Positions 34,192 to 42,597 of a DNA stretch of 64,000 bases are shown here, piece after piece. The notes below the pieces were generated by a model, which saw nothing but the letters and a program-made list of their open reading frames with translations, was not told the origin of the DNA and did not search any database. The stretch covers positions 62,001 through 126,000 of the forward strand of contig JACKEN010000001.1 in NCBI GenBank assembly GCA_020632995.1, written 5' to 3'. The translations under genes were made by a program, and so were the position numbers. Numbering within the stretch: the first letter of the stretch is position 1; each line of letters opens with the position of its first letter. The DNA is from Deltaproteobacteria bacterium (GTDB taxonomy: Bacteria; Myxococcota; Kuafuiibacteriia; Kuafuiibacteriales; Kuafuiibacteriaceae).

Positions 34192-35415
34192 ATGCGCCTG
34201 CTCCTGGGGATCCTGCTCGCCGCCGCCGGCCCCGAGGCGCTGGCCCCCGCGCCCCCACCCCCTCTGCCCGACCCGTCGGTCCTGGTGGTGGTGCTGCCTG
34301 GCGCCCCCGATCTGAGCGGGCGCGCCGCCGCGCTCGGCCCCGCCGTCACCCAGCGCGTGGTGCACCTGCGCCCGGGCGTGCCGGTGGCGCTGGCCGACGT
34401 CCTGAGGCCGAACCGGGCCGAGGACCAGGGCCGGGCGATCGTCGAGGCCCGCGCCCAGGTGCTGGAGGGGATCGCGGCCTTCGAGAACCTGGAGCTCGAC
34501 CTGGCGCGCGAGACCCTGGAGGAGGCGGTCGAGGGGTTGGTGGCCCACCTCCCCGAGCTCGACCCCGCCGGCCGGCTCGCCCTCGCCCAGGGCCTCTTCG
34601 CCTACGCCAGCTCGGTGCTCTTCGAGGGCCAGACGGTGGCGGCGGATCAGCTCTTCTCGGCCCTGGCCACCGTCGAGCCGGGCTTTCAGCCCGAGCCCGG
34701 CCGCTACCCGTCGAACGTGGTGGAGCGCTTCGAGGAGCTCCAGGGCCGCACCGCCGGCCGGGCCACCGGGGGCCTGGACGTCTACACGGATCCGCCGGGG
34801 GCGGAGGTCTACGTGGACGGCGGCCTCCGCGGCTACGCTCCGCTCACGGTGCCCGACCTGAGCGAGGGCGCCCACGCGGTCACCGTGCGGCACCCGGCGT
34901 TCGAGCCGGCGGGTCGCCTCGCGGTGGTCGAGGCGGACGAGAACATGCTGGTGGATCTCGCGCTGAAGGCGGTGGACGCCTCGGCCCTCTGGCGGGCGCT
35001 GACCCCCCAGCTCCTCGGTGACCTCGCCGCCCTGAACCAGGCGCTCAAGCCCCTCCGGGTGGACCGCGTGGCGCTCCTGGTGCTCGAGGAGGGCGCCTCC
35101 GATCCGGTCGCGCGTGGGGTGTGGTGGCACCGGGGCAAGGCCGAACAGATCGCGCCCACTCCGCTGCCAGAGGCGGACGAGAGCGCCGCCAACGTCCTCG
35201 CGCAGGCGATCGTGGCGACCGAGGCCCCGCCGCTGGTGGTGGCGCCGTCGCCGGTGCCCGACGAGGTGGCGGATGACGTTCCGCTGACCGCGCGCTGGTG
35301 GTTCTGGGCTGCGCTCGGGACGGTGGTGGTCGCGGCGGGGGTGTCGACCGCGGTGGTGGCGACCCGCGGGGGCGAGGACGGCCCGCCGAGGAACACCGCG
35401 ATCTTCGGCTTCTGA
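34192..35415 (+). CDS. PEGA-domain protein with signal peptide and C-terminal membrane anchor
   Basis: The protein has 407 residues. A short signal peptide (MRLLLGILLAAAGPEALA) and Pro-rich start are followed by a helical region with TPR-like spacing (AFENLELDLARETLEEAVEGLVAHL). A PEGA domain comes next (LDVYTDPPGAEVYVDGGLRG) and then a mixed domain with DRVALLVLEEG. A hydrophobic segment near the C-terminus (WWFWAALGTVVVAAGVSTAVV) should anchor it, leaving about 20 residues beyond. Similar genes precede or follow Ser/Thr kinase genes in Myxococcota, but no kinase is adjacent here. Function unknown. Confidence 0.7.
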   Translation: MRLLLGILLAAAGPEALAPAPPPPLPDPSVLVVVLPGAPDLSGRAAALGPAVTQRVVHLRPGVPVALADVLRPNRAEDQGRAIVEARAQVLEGIAAFENLELDLARETLEEAVEGLVAHLPELDPAGRLALAQGLFAYASSVLFEGQTVAADQLFSALATVEPGFQPEPGRYPSNVVERFEELQGRTAGRATGGLDVYTDPPGAEVYVDGGLRGYAPLTVPDLSEGAHAVTVRHPAFEPAGRLAVVEADENMLVDLALKAVDASALWRALTPQLLGDLAALNQALKPLRVDRVALLVLEEGASDPVARGVWWHRGKAEQIAPTPLPEADESAANVLAQAIVATEAPPLVVAPSPVPDEVADDVPLTARWWFWAALGTVVVAAGVSTAVVATRGGEDGPPRNTAIFGF

Positions 35416-35567
35416 AGAGCGCTTGCCTGATCTCTACCGCTGCTCACTCGAACACGACACGCGATTGTGAAAGCGAAGTTGACGCGCTCGTCGACGGGTA
35501 CGAAAGGCGGGCTGGGCGCGCCTCGACCTCCTCGACGCGCCTGGAGTTCGCACGGTAGCTTCTCGGC

Positions 35568-36935
35568 GTGGGTCGCTTGGGACTGTTGCTCCTGACCGTG
35601 GCGGCTTCAGGCTGCTCCTTCATCGTGAACCCGGAGCTGCCGCCGCCGTCGTCGGACGCGGGTCCCGAAGACGCGAGCGGGCAAGACGCGAGCGCAGAGG
35701 ACGCGGGCGCGCAAGATGCCGGCGCGGATGATGCCGGTGTGGTGGAGGACTCGGGGGTCGTCGACGCGGGCCCGACCGGGGGCACCATCGTCGACGACGG
35801 GACGCGAGGCGGGCAGCACGCGGGGACGGAGTGGGGTGACGCGCTCCGCCTCGTGGCGGGGGTCCATCGAGGCAGGTACACCTCCGCGGTGCTGGATCTG
35901 GGCTTCGAAGCGCAGGTCCGGTTGCTCAGCTGGAGGCCCGATCTGCCGTACGCGCTCTCGCTCGCCCCCGCGACGTCGAGCGTACAGGACGTCTACCCGG
36001 GCTCGCCGGTGCGAGGTGATGCGCTGTCCGTGCTCATCCCGATGGACGGCTCCGGTCAGGTCCCCGACCGTGCGCCGATCGTGGAGACGAGCGGAAGCCA
36101 GGTCCCGATCGCGGCCGACATCACGACCACGGGCTCCCGGTACGTCGAGGGGGTCTTCGGGAGCGCAATCGAGCTTGCGAGGGGTGACCACCTGGCGTTT
36201 CCGAACACCGACGCCGCGGTCCAGTTCGGCGACGGAGACCTGACCTGGTCCTTGTTCGCGAGGACGGCGACCTGCACCGGGGGCAACAACGTCTTCATCG
36301 GGAGCGAGGCGCGCCCGACGCACATGTGGCTCGGTTGCGGCACGAGCGACTCGACCTGTCCGCGCGGCACGGGCCTCGGGGGAACCTTCCTCACGAGCGA
36401 GGACGCGGGCGGCGGGATGTGCACCGCTGGGCGCTTCGACGACGGTCGGTGGCACCACCTCGCGGCGACCATCACCGGGCACGAGCAGGCTACCTTGCGC
36501 TTCTGGCTCGACGGCGTCCAAGTGGGGCTGCAGACCTACAACCTGACCGGGCGCTTCGACTTCACCGGCCAGCTCTCCTTCACGGTCGGCGCCTTCCCGG
36601 TGGGTGACTACGACGCGGAGGGCGCGTTCGACGAGGTCGCGCTCTTCAAGCGCGCCCTCGAACCCGAGGAGCTCGCCTCGCTCGCGAAGCGCGGGCTCGG
36701 GCGGGTGCGGCTGCAGGTCCGCGCGTGCCCCGACGCCAGCTGCTCGGGTGACCAGGTCTGGACCGACGCCCAAGGCACCGCCGGGGCATACATCGAGGAC
36801 CCCCTCGACGGGGCGCTCCCCCGGGTCGAGCTCACCGGGGTGCCGGCGACACGCTGGCTCCAGTATCGGGTCGAGCTGATCGGCGCGGGGACCCTGAGCC
36901 CCTCGCTCGAGCGCGTCCAGCTCGAGTATCGCTGA
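35568..36935 (+). CDS. Surface lipoprotein with Asp/Ala/Gly linker and LamG-like domain
   Basis: The 455-residue protein begins with a signal peptide and lipobox AASGC (Cys16). Next is an acidic low-complexity linker of repeating DASGQDASAEDAG units (about 28-65). The middle has a concanavalin/LamG-type domain: SALELARGDHLAFPN analogues, DGRWHHLAATITGHEQATLRFWLDGVQVG and FDEVALFKRALEPEELASL. The C-terminus is a beta sandwich. LamG domains bind glycans or matrix. The GTG start was chosen because it gives the complete signal peptide. Confidence 0.75.
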   Translation: MGRLGLLLLTVAASGCSFIVNPELPPPSSDAGPEDASGQDASAEDAGAQDAGADDAGVVEDSGVVDAGPTGGTIVDDGTRGGQHAGTEWGDALRLVAGVHRGRYTSAVLDLGFEAQVRLLSWRPDLPYALSLAPATSSVQDVYPGSPVRGDALSVLIPMDGSGQVPDRAPIVETSGSQVPIAADITTTGSRYVEGVFGSAIELARGDHLAFPNTDAAVQFGDGDLTWSLFARTATCTGGNNVFIGSEARPTHMWLGCGTSDSTCPRGTGLGGTFLTSEDAGGGMCTAGRFDDGRWHHLAATITGHEQATLRFWLDGVQVGLQTYNLTGRFDFTGQLSFTVGAFPVGDYDAEGAFDEVALFKRALEPEELASLAKRGLGRVRLQVRACPDASCSGDQVWTDAQGTAGAYIEDPLDGALPRVELTGVPATRWLQYRVELIGAGTLSPSLERVQLEYR

Positions 36936-36945
36936 CTCGCCGCGG

Positions 36946-38082
36946 TCAGTTGGGGATGCAGCCGCCCTGGCCGCCCGTCGGCCCCAAGCAGTAGTAGCCA
37001 GCGCGGCAGGTCGACATGCTCCCGCCGCTCGGGCAGTCCGCGAGGCACAGGCTGAAGGACCCGGGGAACGCGAAGCAGGCGCTGCTGGTGGGGCACGGGT
37101 TGGTCTGCGGATCGCAGTACGGGATCGTGCAGTAGCCGCCCGGCCAGCCCGGGTCGTTCAGGCAGGTCAGGCCCACCGCGCAGTCGTCGTCGATGGCGCA
37201 GCCGCTGCCCACGGGATCGCCCATCGGGTTGGTGGAGCCCTCGGGTAGCGGGAAGCAGACCCGGCTCTGCGAGATGCCGAGGCGCACGCAGCCGTAGCCC
37301 GCGCGGCAGTCGGCGGCGGTCGCGCACTCGTCGAGGCAGAAGGACTGCCGGGGCCCGAAGTCCTGGCACGAGGCGCCCACCGGGCAGTTCGTGCCCCCCT
37401 GGCCGCACTGCTGGGTGCAGTAGCCGTCCACGAAGCCCGAGTTCGGGTCGAGGCAGAAGCCCCCCGCGCAGTCCACCGCGCCCGTGCAGGCCGCGCCGAC
37501 CGGCACCGTCGGGACCCCGCCGTCGGGGTCGGGCACGCCGCCATCCGGCGGCTCGGGGCACACGTCGGTGGTGCCGTCCGGGTTCACGCAGGTGCTCCCC
37601 GCGGGGCACATCGGGTTGGTGCAGCACTGGTTGTTGCGGTTGAGGGGCAGGCAGGTGCCGCGGCCGCAGGCGAGCTCGACCGGGCAGTCGCAGTCCGTCT
37701 GGCACGTGATCACCGGCTGGCAGACGAGCTCACACACGCCGACGTTGCAGGCCCACTGGCCGGGGGTGCCGTCGGGGCAGATCGGGGGCTGGCCGAGGGC
37801 GCGGAAGCAGTCCCGGGGCGCCACGCACTGCGCGGTGCCGCCGTCGTCCGGGAACGGGCCGGCGTCCGGGAACCCGCCGTCGAACGGAGGCGGGATGCTC
37901 GCGTCCCCCGGCGCTCCCCCGTCGAAGGGCTCTGCGCCGTCCACGAGCTCACCCGAGTCCGGGAAGGCGCCGGTGTCCGCGGAGGTGACCGCGCCGTCGG
38001 AGAGGCTGCCCGTCGAGTCGGCGTTGCAGGCCGCGACGAGCAGGAGCGGGAGGGCGAGGGGGAGGCGATGCCCGAGCTTCAT
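36946..38082 (-). CDS. Cys-rich multi-repeat lipoprotein
   Basis: The protein has 378 residues from ATG 38082. The lipobox is VAAC (Cys19), followed by an acidic Asp/Gly/Pro linker. The mature region has at least five repeats of the pattern C...DCxxG..C (CTGAVDCAGGFC, CATAADCRAGYGC, CAIDDDCAVGLTC). Such EGF-like or Dickkopf-like disulfide modules are frequent in Myxococcota surface lipoproteins. It is probably an outer-surface protein held rigid by disulfides. It ends 10 nt from the convergent LamG lipoprotein gene. No enzymatic motif seen. Confidence 0.75.
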   Translation of the reverse strand: MKLGHRLPLALPLLLVAACNADSTGSLSDGAVTSADTGAFPDSGELVDGAEPFDGGAPGDASIPPPFDGGFPDAGPFPDDGGTAQCVAPRDCFRALGQPPICPDGTPGQWACNVGVCELVCQPVITCQTDCDCPVELACGRGTCLPLNRNNQCCTNPMCPAGSTCVNPDGTTDVCPEPPDGGVPDPDGGVPTVPVGAACTGAVDCAGGFCLDPNSGFVDGYCTQQCGQGGTNCPVGASCQDFGPRQSFCLDECATAADCRAGYGCVRLGISQSRVCFPLPEGSTNPMGDPVGSGCAIDDDCAVGLTCLNDPGWPGGYCTIPYCDPQTNPCPTSSACFAFPGSFSLCLADCPSGGSMSTCRAGYYCLGPTGGQGGCIPN

Positions 38083-38214
38083 GGCAGCGGTCAGCATAGC
38101 CCGACGAAGTGCGGCGGTCAGTCGTCCACCGTGAGGAGGGTGGCCGCCGGGTTTACACGAGGGTCGCGGCCCGATGTTCCGCCCGGGGCCACCGCGCCGA
38201 TCGGGGCCGGGGGT

Positions 38215-38230
38215 GGGTCACAGGTGACCC
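38215..38230. promoter_or_regulatory. 16-bp palindrome in divergent promoter region
   Basis: GGGTCAC-AG-GTGACCC is a perfect inverted repeat with a 2-nt centre, placed 43 nt before the MoxR gene and 133 nt from the start of the divergent Cys-rich lipoprotein. A dimeric regulator could bind here and control either gene. No regulator gene is adjacent. Confidence 0.45.
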
Positions 38231-38272
38231 GCCCTTCGTGCGAGTATTCGGCCCGAGGAACCGACGAGGTCG

Positions 38273-39265
38273 ATGGAACGAGAGTCCCGAGGACGCAAGA
38301 GCGCTGACACCGACCCGTGGGAGGTCCGGACCCTGGCCCTGGAGGCGGCGGTGCGCCGGGTGAGCCAGGTGGTGCGCGGCAAGGAGGAGGTGGTGCGGCT
38401 GGCCGTGGTCTGCTTCCTCGCGCGGGGGCACCTGCTCCTGGAGGACGTGCCGGGGGTCGGAAAGACCACCCTGGGCCGGGCCCTCGCCCGCATCGTGGGC
38501 GGCACCTTCACCCGCATCCAGCTGACCGCCGATCTCCTCCCGGCCGACATCGTGGGCGGCCAGGTGCTCGACAAGCCCAGCGGTGGGCTGACGTTCCGGC
38601 CGGGGCCGGTGTTCGCCAACGTGGTGCTGGCGGACGAGCTCAACCGCGCCACCCCGCGCACCCAGAGCGGCCTCCTCGAGGCCATGGCGGAGCGGTCGAT
38701 CTCGGTGGACGGCGAGACCCACGCCCTGCCGGACCCGTTCGTGGTCATCGCCACCCAGAACCCGGTGGAGCACCACGGGGTGTACGTGCTGCCCCAGTCG
38801 CAGATGGACCGGTTCCTGATCCGCACCAACCTCGGCTACCCGGACGACGACGTGGAGTGCGCCCTCTTGATGGGGCGGCCGGCGGAGGGGACGGAGCCGG
38901 TGCGGGTGGAGGACCTGCAACCTGCCTTCACCTCCGAGCTCGTGCACCAGCTCTTCGCCGCGGTGGACGAGGTGAACCTCTCGGAGGAGGTCGCGCGTTA
39001 CATTCAGAAGATTGTCCGCGCCACCCGGGAGTCCGGCCTGCTCGCCACCGGGGTCTCCACCCGTGGGGCCCTGCAGTTCGCCCAGGCCGCGCGGGCCCGG
39101 GCCCTGGTCGCGGGGCGGCGCTTCGTCTCCCCCGACGACGTGTACGCGCTCGCGGTGCCGGTGTGCGCGCACCGGGTGATGCTGCGCGGCAACGATCGGC
39201 CCTCCCGGGAGGAGGCGGAGGCGGTGCTCCGCGAGCTCGTGGAGCGGGTGCCGGCGCCGGTCTGA
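38273..39265 (+). CDS. MoxR-family AAA+ ATPase
   Basis: The 330-residue protein has Walker A VPGVGKTTL (about 60-68), Walker B VLADELNRATPRTQSGLLEAM, sensor 1 IATQNPVEHHGVY and the C-terminal lid of the MoxR/RavA clade. MoxR ATPases act as chaperones that activate or assemble partner proteins, usually with a VWA or DUF58 protein encoded next door. Here DUF58 and transglutaminase genes follow at 3 nt and with a 4-nt overlap, the classic trio. ATG 38273 follows CCGACGAGG. Confidence 0.93.
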   Translation: MERESRGRKSADTDPWEVRTLALEAAVRRVSQVVRGKEEVVRLAVVCFLARGHLLLEDVPGVGKTTLGRALARIVGGTFTRIQLTADLLPADIVGGQVLDKPSGGLTFRPGPVFANVVLADELNRATPRTQSGLLEAMAERSISVDGETHALPDPFVVIATQNPVEHHGVYVLPQSQMDRFLIRTNLGYPDDDVECALLMGRPAEGTEPVRVEDLQPAFTSELVHQLFAAVDEVNLSEEVARYIQKIVRATRESGLLATGVSTRGALQFAQAARARALVAGRRFVSPDDVYALAVPVCAHRVMLRGNDRPSREEAEAVLRELVERVPAPV

Positions 39266-39268
39266 TCG

Positions 39269-40378
39269 ATGCGCGTGGTGAGCTGGAGGGCGCTCCTCGA
39301 GCGCGTGCGACGACGCTTCCGGCCGCCCCGCCGCGCGGTCCCCACCCGCGCGGGCTGGTTCGTGCTGGCGGTGCCGCTCGTGCTCGGCATGGCGGCGGTG
39401 ACCGCGTCCAACAACCTGCTCTTCATGCTCCTGGCCGCCTCGCTCGGGGCCATCGTGCTGTCCGGGATCCTCTCGGAGCGGAACATCCGCGAGGTCCGCG
39501 TGCACGTGCGGCCGGTGACCGCGGCCTACGCGGGGGAGCCCTGCCGGCTCGAGGTGCGCTTCGAGCGGCCGCCGGAGCTGGGGCCCGCCTTTGGCCTCAA
39601 GGTGTTGGAGCTGGAGCACTCTGGCCTCTGGTCGCCCCGCCGCAAGGCGCCCCCCCACACCGTGCAGGCCTTCCTGCCGGTGCTGGAGGGCGCTTCGGCA
39701 ACCACGCTTGCGGCCCGTCAGTTCCCGCGCCGGGGCCGGGCCTCCGTCCCGCTCTTCGAGCTGGTGACCCGGTTCCCCTTCGGCCTGCTGAACAAGGCCC
39801 GGGACGTCGAGGTCGAGCTGGACGTGCTGGTCCGGCCCCGCCGGGTGCCGGTGCCCCCGGCTTTGCTCGACCCGCGGAGCACGGCGGGGGAGGGCGAGTG
39901 GGCGGAGCGCCGCGGCCCCGGGGTGGAGCTCTACGGGCTCCGGGAGCGCCAGGAGTGGGACGCCGCGAGCCGGGTGCACGCGCTGCGCTCGCTCAGCCTG
40001 GGGCGGGACGTGGTGCTCGAGACCGCGCAGGTGGAGCGCCCCACCGCCTGGCTGGGGGTGGTGAGCACCCCCGCCGCGGATCCCGAGGCGCTGGAGCGGG
40101 CGCTTGAGCTGGCGGCGGCGGCCCTGGTGGCGTGGGACGAGGAGGGCTACGCGGTGGGCCTCGCGGTGGGCGAGGCGGTGTACGCGCCGGGGGAGGTGTC
40201 GCTCGACGGGCTCCTGGATGCCCTCGCCGCGGTGGTCCCCGGGCCCGTCCCGGACCCGGGGCGCGGGCGGCGGCCTGGGTTGTGGCTGGTGCCGGCGGGG
40301 GCTCGCGCGCCGATCACCGGGGTGGTGGCCCTCGGGGTGGGACGGCAAGGTGAGTTGACGGGGGGGCCGACAGCGTGA
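39269..40378 (+). CDS. DUF58-family protein (MoxR partner)
   Basis: The 369-residue protein has two adjacent membrane segments (GWFVLAVPLVLGMAAVTASN and LLFMLLAASLGAIVLSGIL). A beta-sandwich region with RRGRASVPLFELVTRFPFGLL follows, then the DUF58 core with GPGVELYGLRERQEWDAASRVHALRS. The DUF58 core is the MoxR client and VWA-like. The last 60 residues (WLVPAGARAPITG) are less conserved. Proteins of this trio occur in many bacteria in cell-envelope or stress roles, but direct functions remain unclear. Its stop overlaps the next GTG by 4 nt (GTGA). Confidence 0.87.
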   Translation: MRVVSWRALLERVRRRFRPPRRAVPTRAGWFVLAVPLVLGMAAVTASNNLLFMLLAASLGAIVLSGILSERNIREVRVHVRPVTAAYAGEPCRLEVRFERPPELGPAFGLKVLELEHSGLWSPRRKAPPHTVQAFLPVLEGASATTLAARQFPRRGRASVPLFELVTRFPFGLLNKARDVEVELDVLVRPRRVPVPPALLDPRSTAGEGEWAERRGPGVELYGLRERQEWDAASRVHALRSLSLGRDVVLETAQVERPTAWLGVVSTPAADPEALERALELAAAALVAWDEEGYAVGLAVGEAVYAPGEVSLDGLLDALAAVVPGPVPDPGRGRRPGLWLVPAGARAPITGVVALGVGRQGELTGGPTA

Positions 40379-42456
40379 CCCTGCGCGGCATGCACCGGGT
40401 CGCGGTCACCGGCACCGCCGTCCTCGGGGTCCTGGGGATCCTGAGCGGCTCCACCCTGCTCCTGGTGGCGGGCCTCGCGGTGGTGGCGGTCATGCTCGTC
40501 ACGTCGGGGCAGCTCCTCGACACCGCCCGGAGCCGGACTCGGCTGATCGCCACCCACGCCGCCACCGTGCTCGGCCTCGGGGTCGCGGCGGTGGTGTTCC
40601 GGAGCTCACGCATCGACGCGGTGCTCCTGGTGGTGCTGCTGGGCCTGATGAACCGCTTCGTGCTCAGGGCGGGCGGGCGCGACGACTTCATCATCGCGGG
40701 CGCGGCAAGCGTGCTCATGGCCGCGACCACCACCATCACCCCGGGGGTGGCCTTCGCCTTCCTCATCGGCGGCTTCATCCCCGCCGTCCTGTGGTCCCTG
40801 TGGTCGTCCACCCTCCTCGGGGTGGCGGAGGAGGTGGAGCCGTCCGTGCGGCAGGCCACCTTGCGGCGCCTCGGCCGGCAGCGCGTGCCCCGGGACCGGG
40901 CCTTCATCGCGTGGAGCAGCCTGGTCTTCATGGTGCTGGGCTACGTGATCCTGTCCCTGTTCCCCCGCTACAACTTCGGGCGCCTCTTGAGCGCGGGCTA
41001 CTTCATGAACCTGCCCGGCGCCACGTCCCAGATGGAGCTCACCAACGGCGGGGTCACGGATCGCGCGGTGGGCGCGGTGGTGCTGCGGGTGGAGCCGAAC
41101 CCGGATCATCCGCCGGATCACCTGGACGGGCTCTACGCCCGGCTCTACGCCCTGGACCGCTTCGACGGGCGCACCTGGTCGGTCAGCGCCGATCCCGCGT
41201 CGATCCCGCTGTACACCCGGCGCGACGCGTACCGGGGGACGCCGGATGTCTGGGACCGCGAGGATGGCGCGACCACCGTCAAGGTGACCCTGGAGCGTCT
41301 GGTGCCGAGGACCACCCGCCACCCGCTCGCGGTGCTCGGGCGCACGCGGCCCGGCTACGTGATGGCGCGGACGCCGGACCGCAGCCTGGGGGGCAGCGTC
41401 ACCGGCGCCATGCGGACGAACGCGGTGCGGATGGTCTACAAGGTCGACCTCGCTCGGGACGTGGCCTACGCCCCGCTCCCGCGTCACATGGTGGAGCGGG
41501 CGGAGGCGGGGCTCCTCGAGGTGCCGGGCGAGGTAGACCCGCGGCTCCGGGCCCTGGCCGAGGAGCTGACCCGCGGCCTGGTGGCGCCGGGAGACAAGAT
41601 CCGTGCGGTGCTCGCCCACTTCGACGCCGGCTTCAGCTATGACCTCGGGCCACAGGAGGGGACGAGCGATGACCCGCTGGTCCGCTTCCTCTTCGAGTCC
41701 AAGCGGGGCCACTGCGAGCTCTATGCAGGCGCGGTTGCGGTCCTGCTCCGCCTGTCCGGGGTGAAGGCGCGGGTGGCCAGCGGCTTCTACGGTGGCTGGT
41801 GGAACGAGAGCGGCGGCTACCTGGAGCTGGGGCAGCAGGACGCCCACGCCTGGGTGGAGGCCTATGACCCCGCGGTGGGCTGGCGGTGGGTGGACGCCAC
41901 CCCCGAGACGGAGCGCTCCCTCCGCACGCCCGAGACCTTCTCGTTGCTCGGCGACCTCCTGGACGCGGCGGAGGCGTTCTGGTTCGACAACGTCATCGAC
42001 TTCGACGATCGCAAGCGCCAGGCCCTGGTGGGGGCGCTGAGCGATCGGCTCGGGGTGGGGAGCGACCTCTTCGGCGCGCTGGATGCCTTCGGGGGCGAGG
42101 GCGGCGGCGGGGGTGGCCTCGGTGCAGGACTGCTTGCCGTCCTCGGGCTCGGCGCGGCGGCCGGGTTGCTGCTGCTGCGGCGCGTGGTCGGCCGGGATCG
42201 AGCAGCGTCCCTGGGGCTGCGCCTCAGGGCCGCCCTCGACGCGCGGGCCGGGGCGGAGCTCCCCCTGCTCCGGCTGGTGGAGCGGGCGCCCGAGGCGTGC
42301 CGCGCCGAGGCCCGAGCCGCGGTTGGGGCCTACGAGGCCCTCCGCTTCGACCTCCCCGAGCGGGCCCCGCCCCTGGCCGAGGTGCGGGCCCGGGTGTCGG
42401 CCCTGGAGCGGGCGCTGAAGGTGGCCCGGCGGCGCCCGGATCTGCCGCCGAGCTGA
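40375..42456 (+). CDS. Membrane-bound transglutaminase-like protein (TgpA type)
   Basis: The 693-residue protein starts with GTG 40375 and has five or six membrane segments in the first 200 residues (GTAVLGVLGILSGSTLLLVAGLA, VAFAFLIGGFIPAVLWSLW, LVFMVLGYVILSLFPR). A large soluble region with a transglutaminase core follows: the cysteine in FESKRGHCELYAGAVAVLL, the histidine in DAHAWVEAYDPAVGWRWVD and the aspartate in WVDATPE form the triad. A late membrane segment near residue 590 (LGAGLLAVLGLGAAAGLLLL) precedes a cytoplasmic tail. TgpA of Pseudomonas is an essential envelope protein in the same gene trio. Substrate unknown. Confidence 0.9.
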   Translation: MTLRGMHRVAVTGTAVLGVLGILSGSTLLLVAGLAVVAVMLVTSGQLLDTARSRTRLIATHAATVLGLGVAAVVFRSSRIDAVLLVVLLGLMNRFVLRAGGRDDFIIAGAASVLMAATTTITPGVAFAFLIGGFIPAVLWSLWSSTLLGVAEEVEPSVRQATLRRLGRQRVPRDRAFIAWSSLVFMVLGYVILSLFPRYNFGRLLSAGYFMNLPGATSQMELTNGGVTDRAVGAVVLRVEPNPDHPPDHLDGLYARLYALDRFDGRTWSVSADPASIPLYTRRDAYRGTPDVWDREDGATTVKVTLERLVPRTTRHPLAVLGRTRPGYVMARTPDRSLGGSVTGAMRTNAVRMVYKVDLARDVAYAPLPRHMVERAEAGLLEVPGEVDPRLRALAEELTRGLVAPGDKIRAVLAHFDAGFSYDLGPQEGTSDDPLVRFLFESKRGHCELYAGAVAVLLRLSGVKARVASGFYGGWWNESGGYLELGQQDAHAWVEAYDPAVGWRWVDATPETERSLRTPETFSLLGDLLDAAEAFWFDNVIDFDDRKRQALVGALSDRLGVGSDLFGALDAFGGEGGGGGGLGAGLLAVLGLGAAAGLLLLRRVVGRDRAASLGLRLRAALDARAGAELPLLRLVERAPEACRAEARAAVGAYEALRFDLPERAPPLAEVRARVSALERALKVARRRPDLPPS

Positions 42457-42597
42457 CGTGCCCGGAGTCCTTGCGCCGCGGGCCGCAGGCGCCGGGGGTC
42501 GCGTCGGTCCGGAGGAGGGCGCCCAGTCGCGGAGGGGTTTGTGCTGGCGCGGGGCGTCGGAGGCGCCGCAGGGGAAGATCGAGTATCTTGCGGCGCC

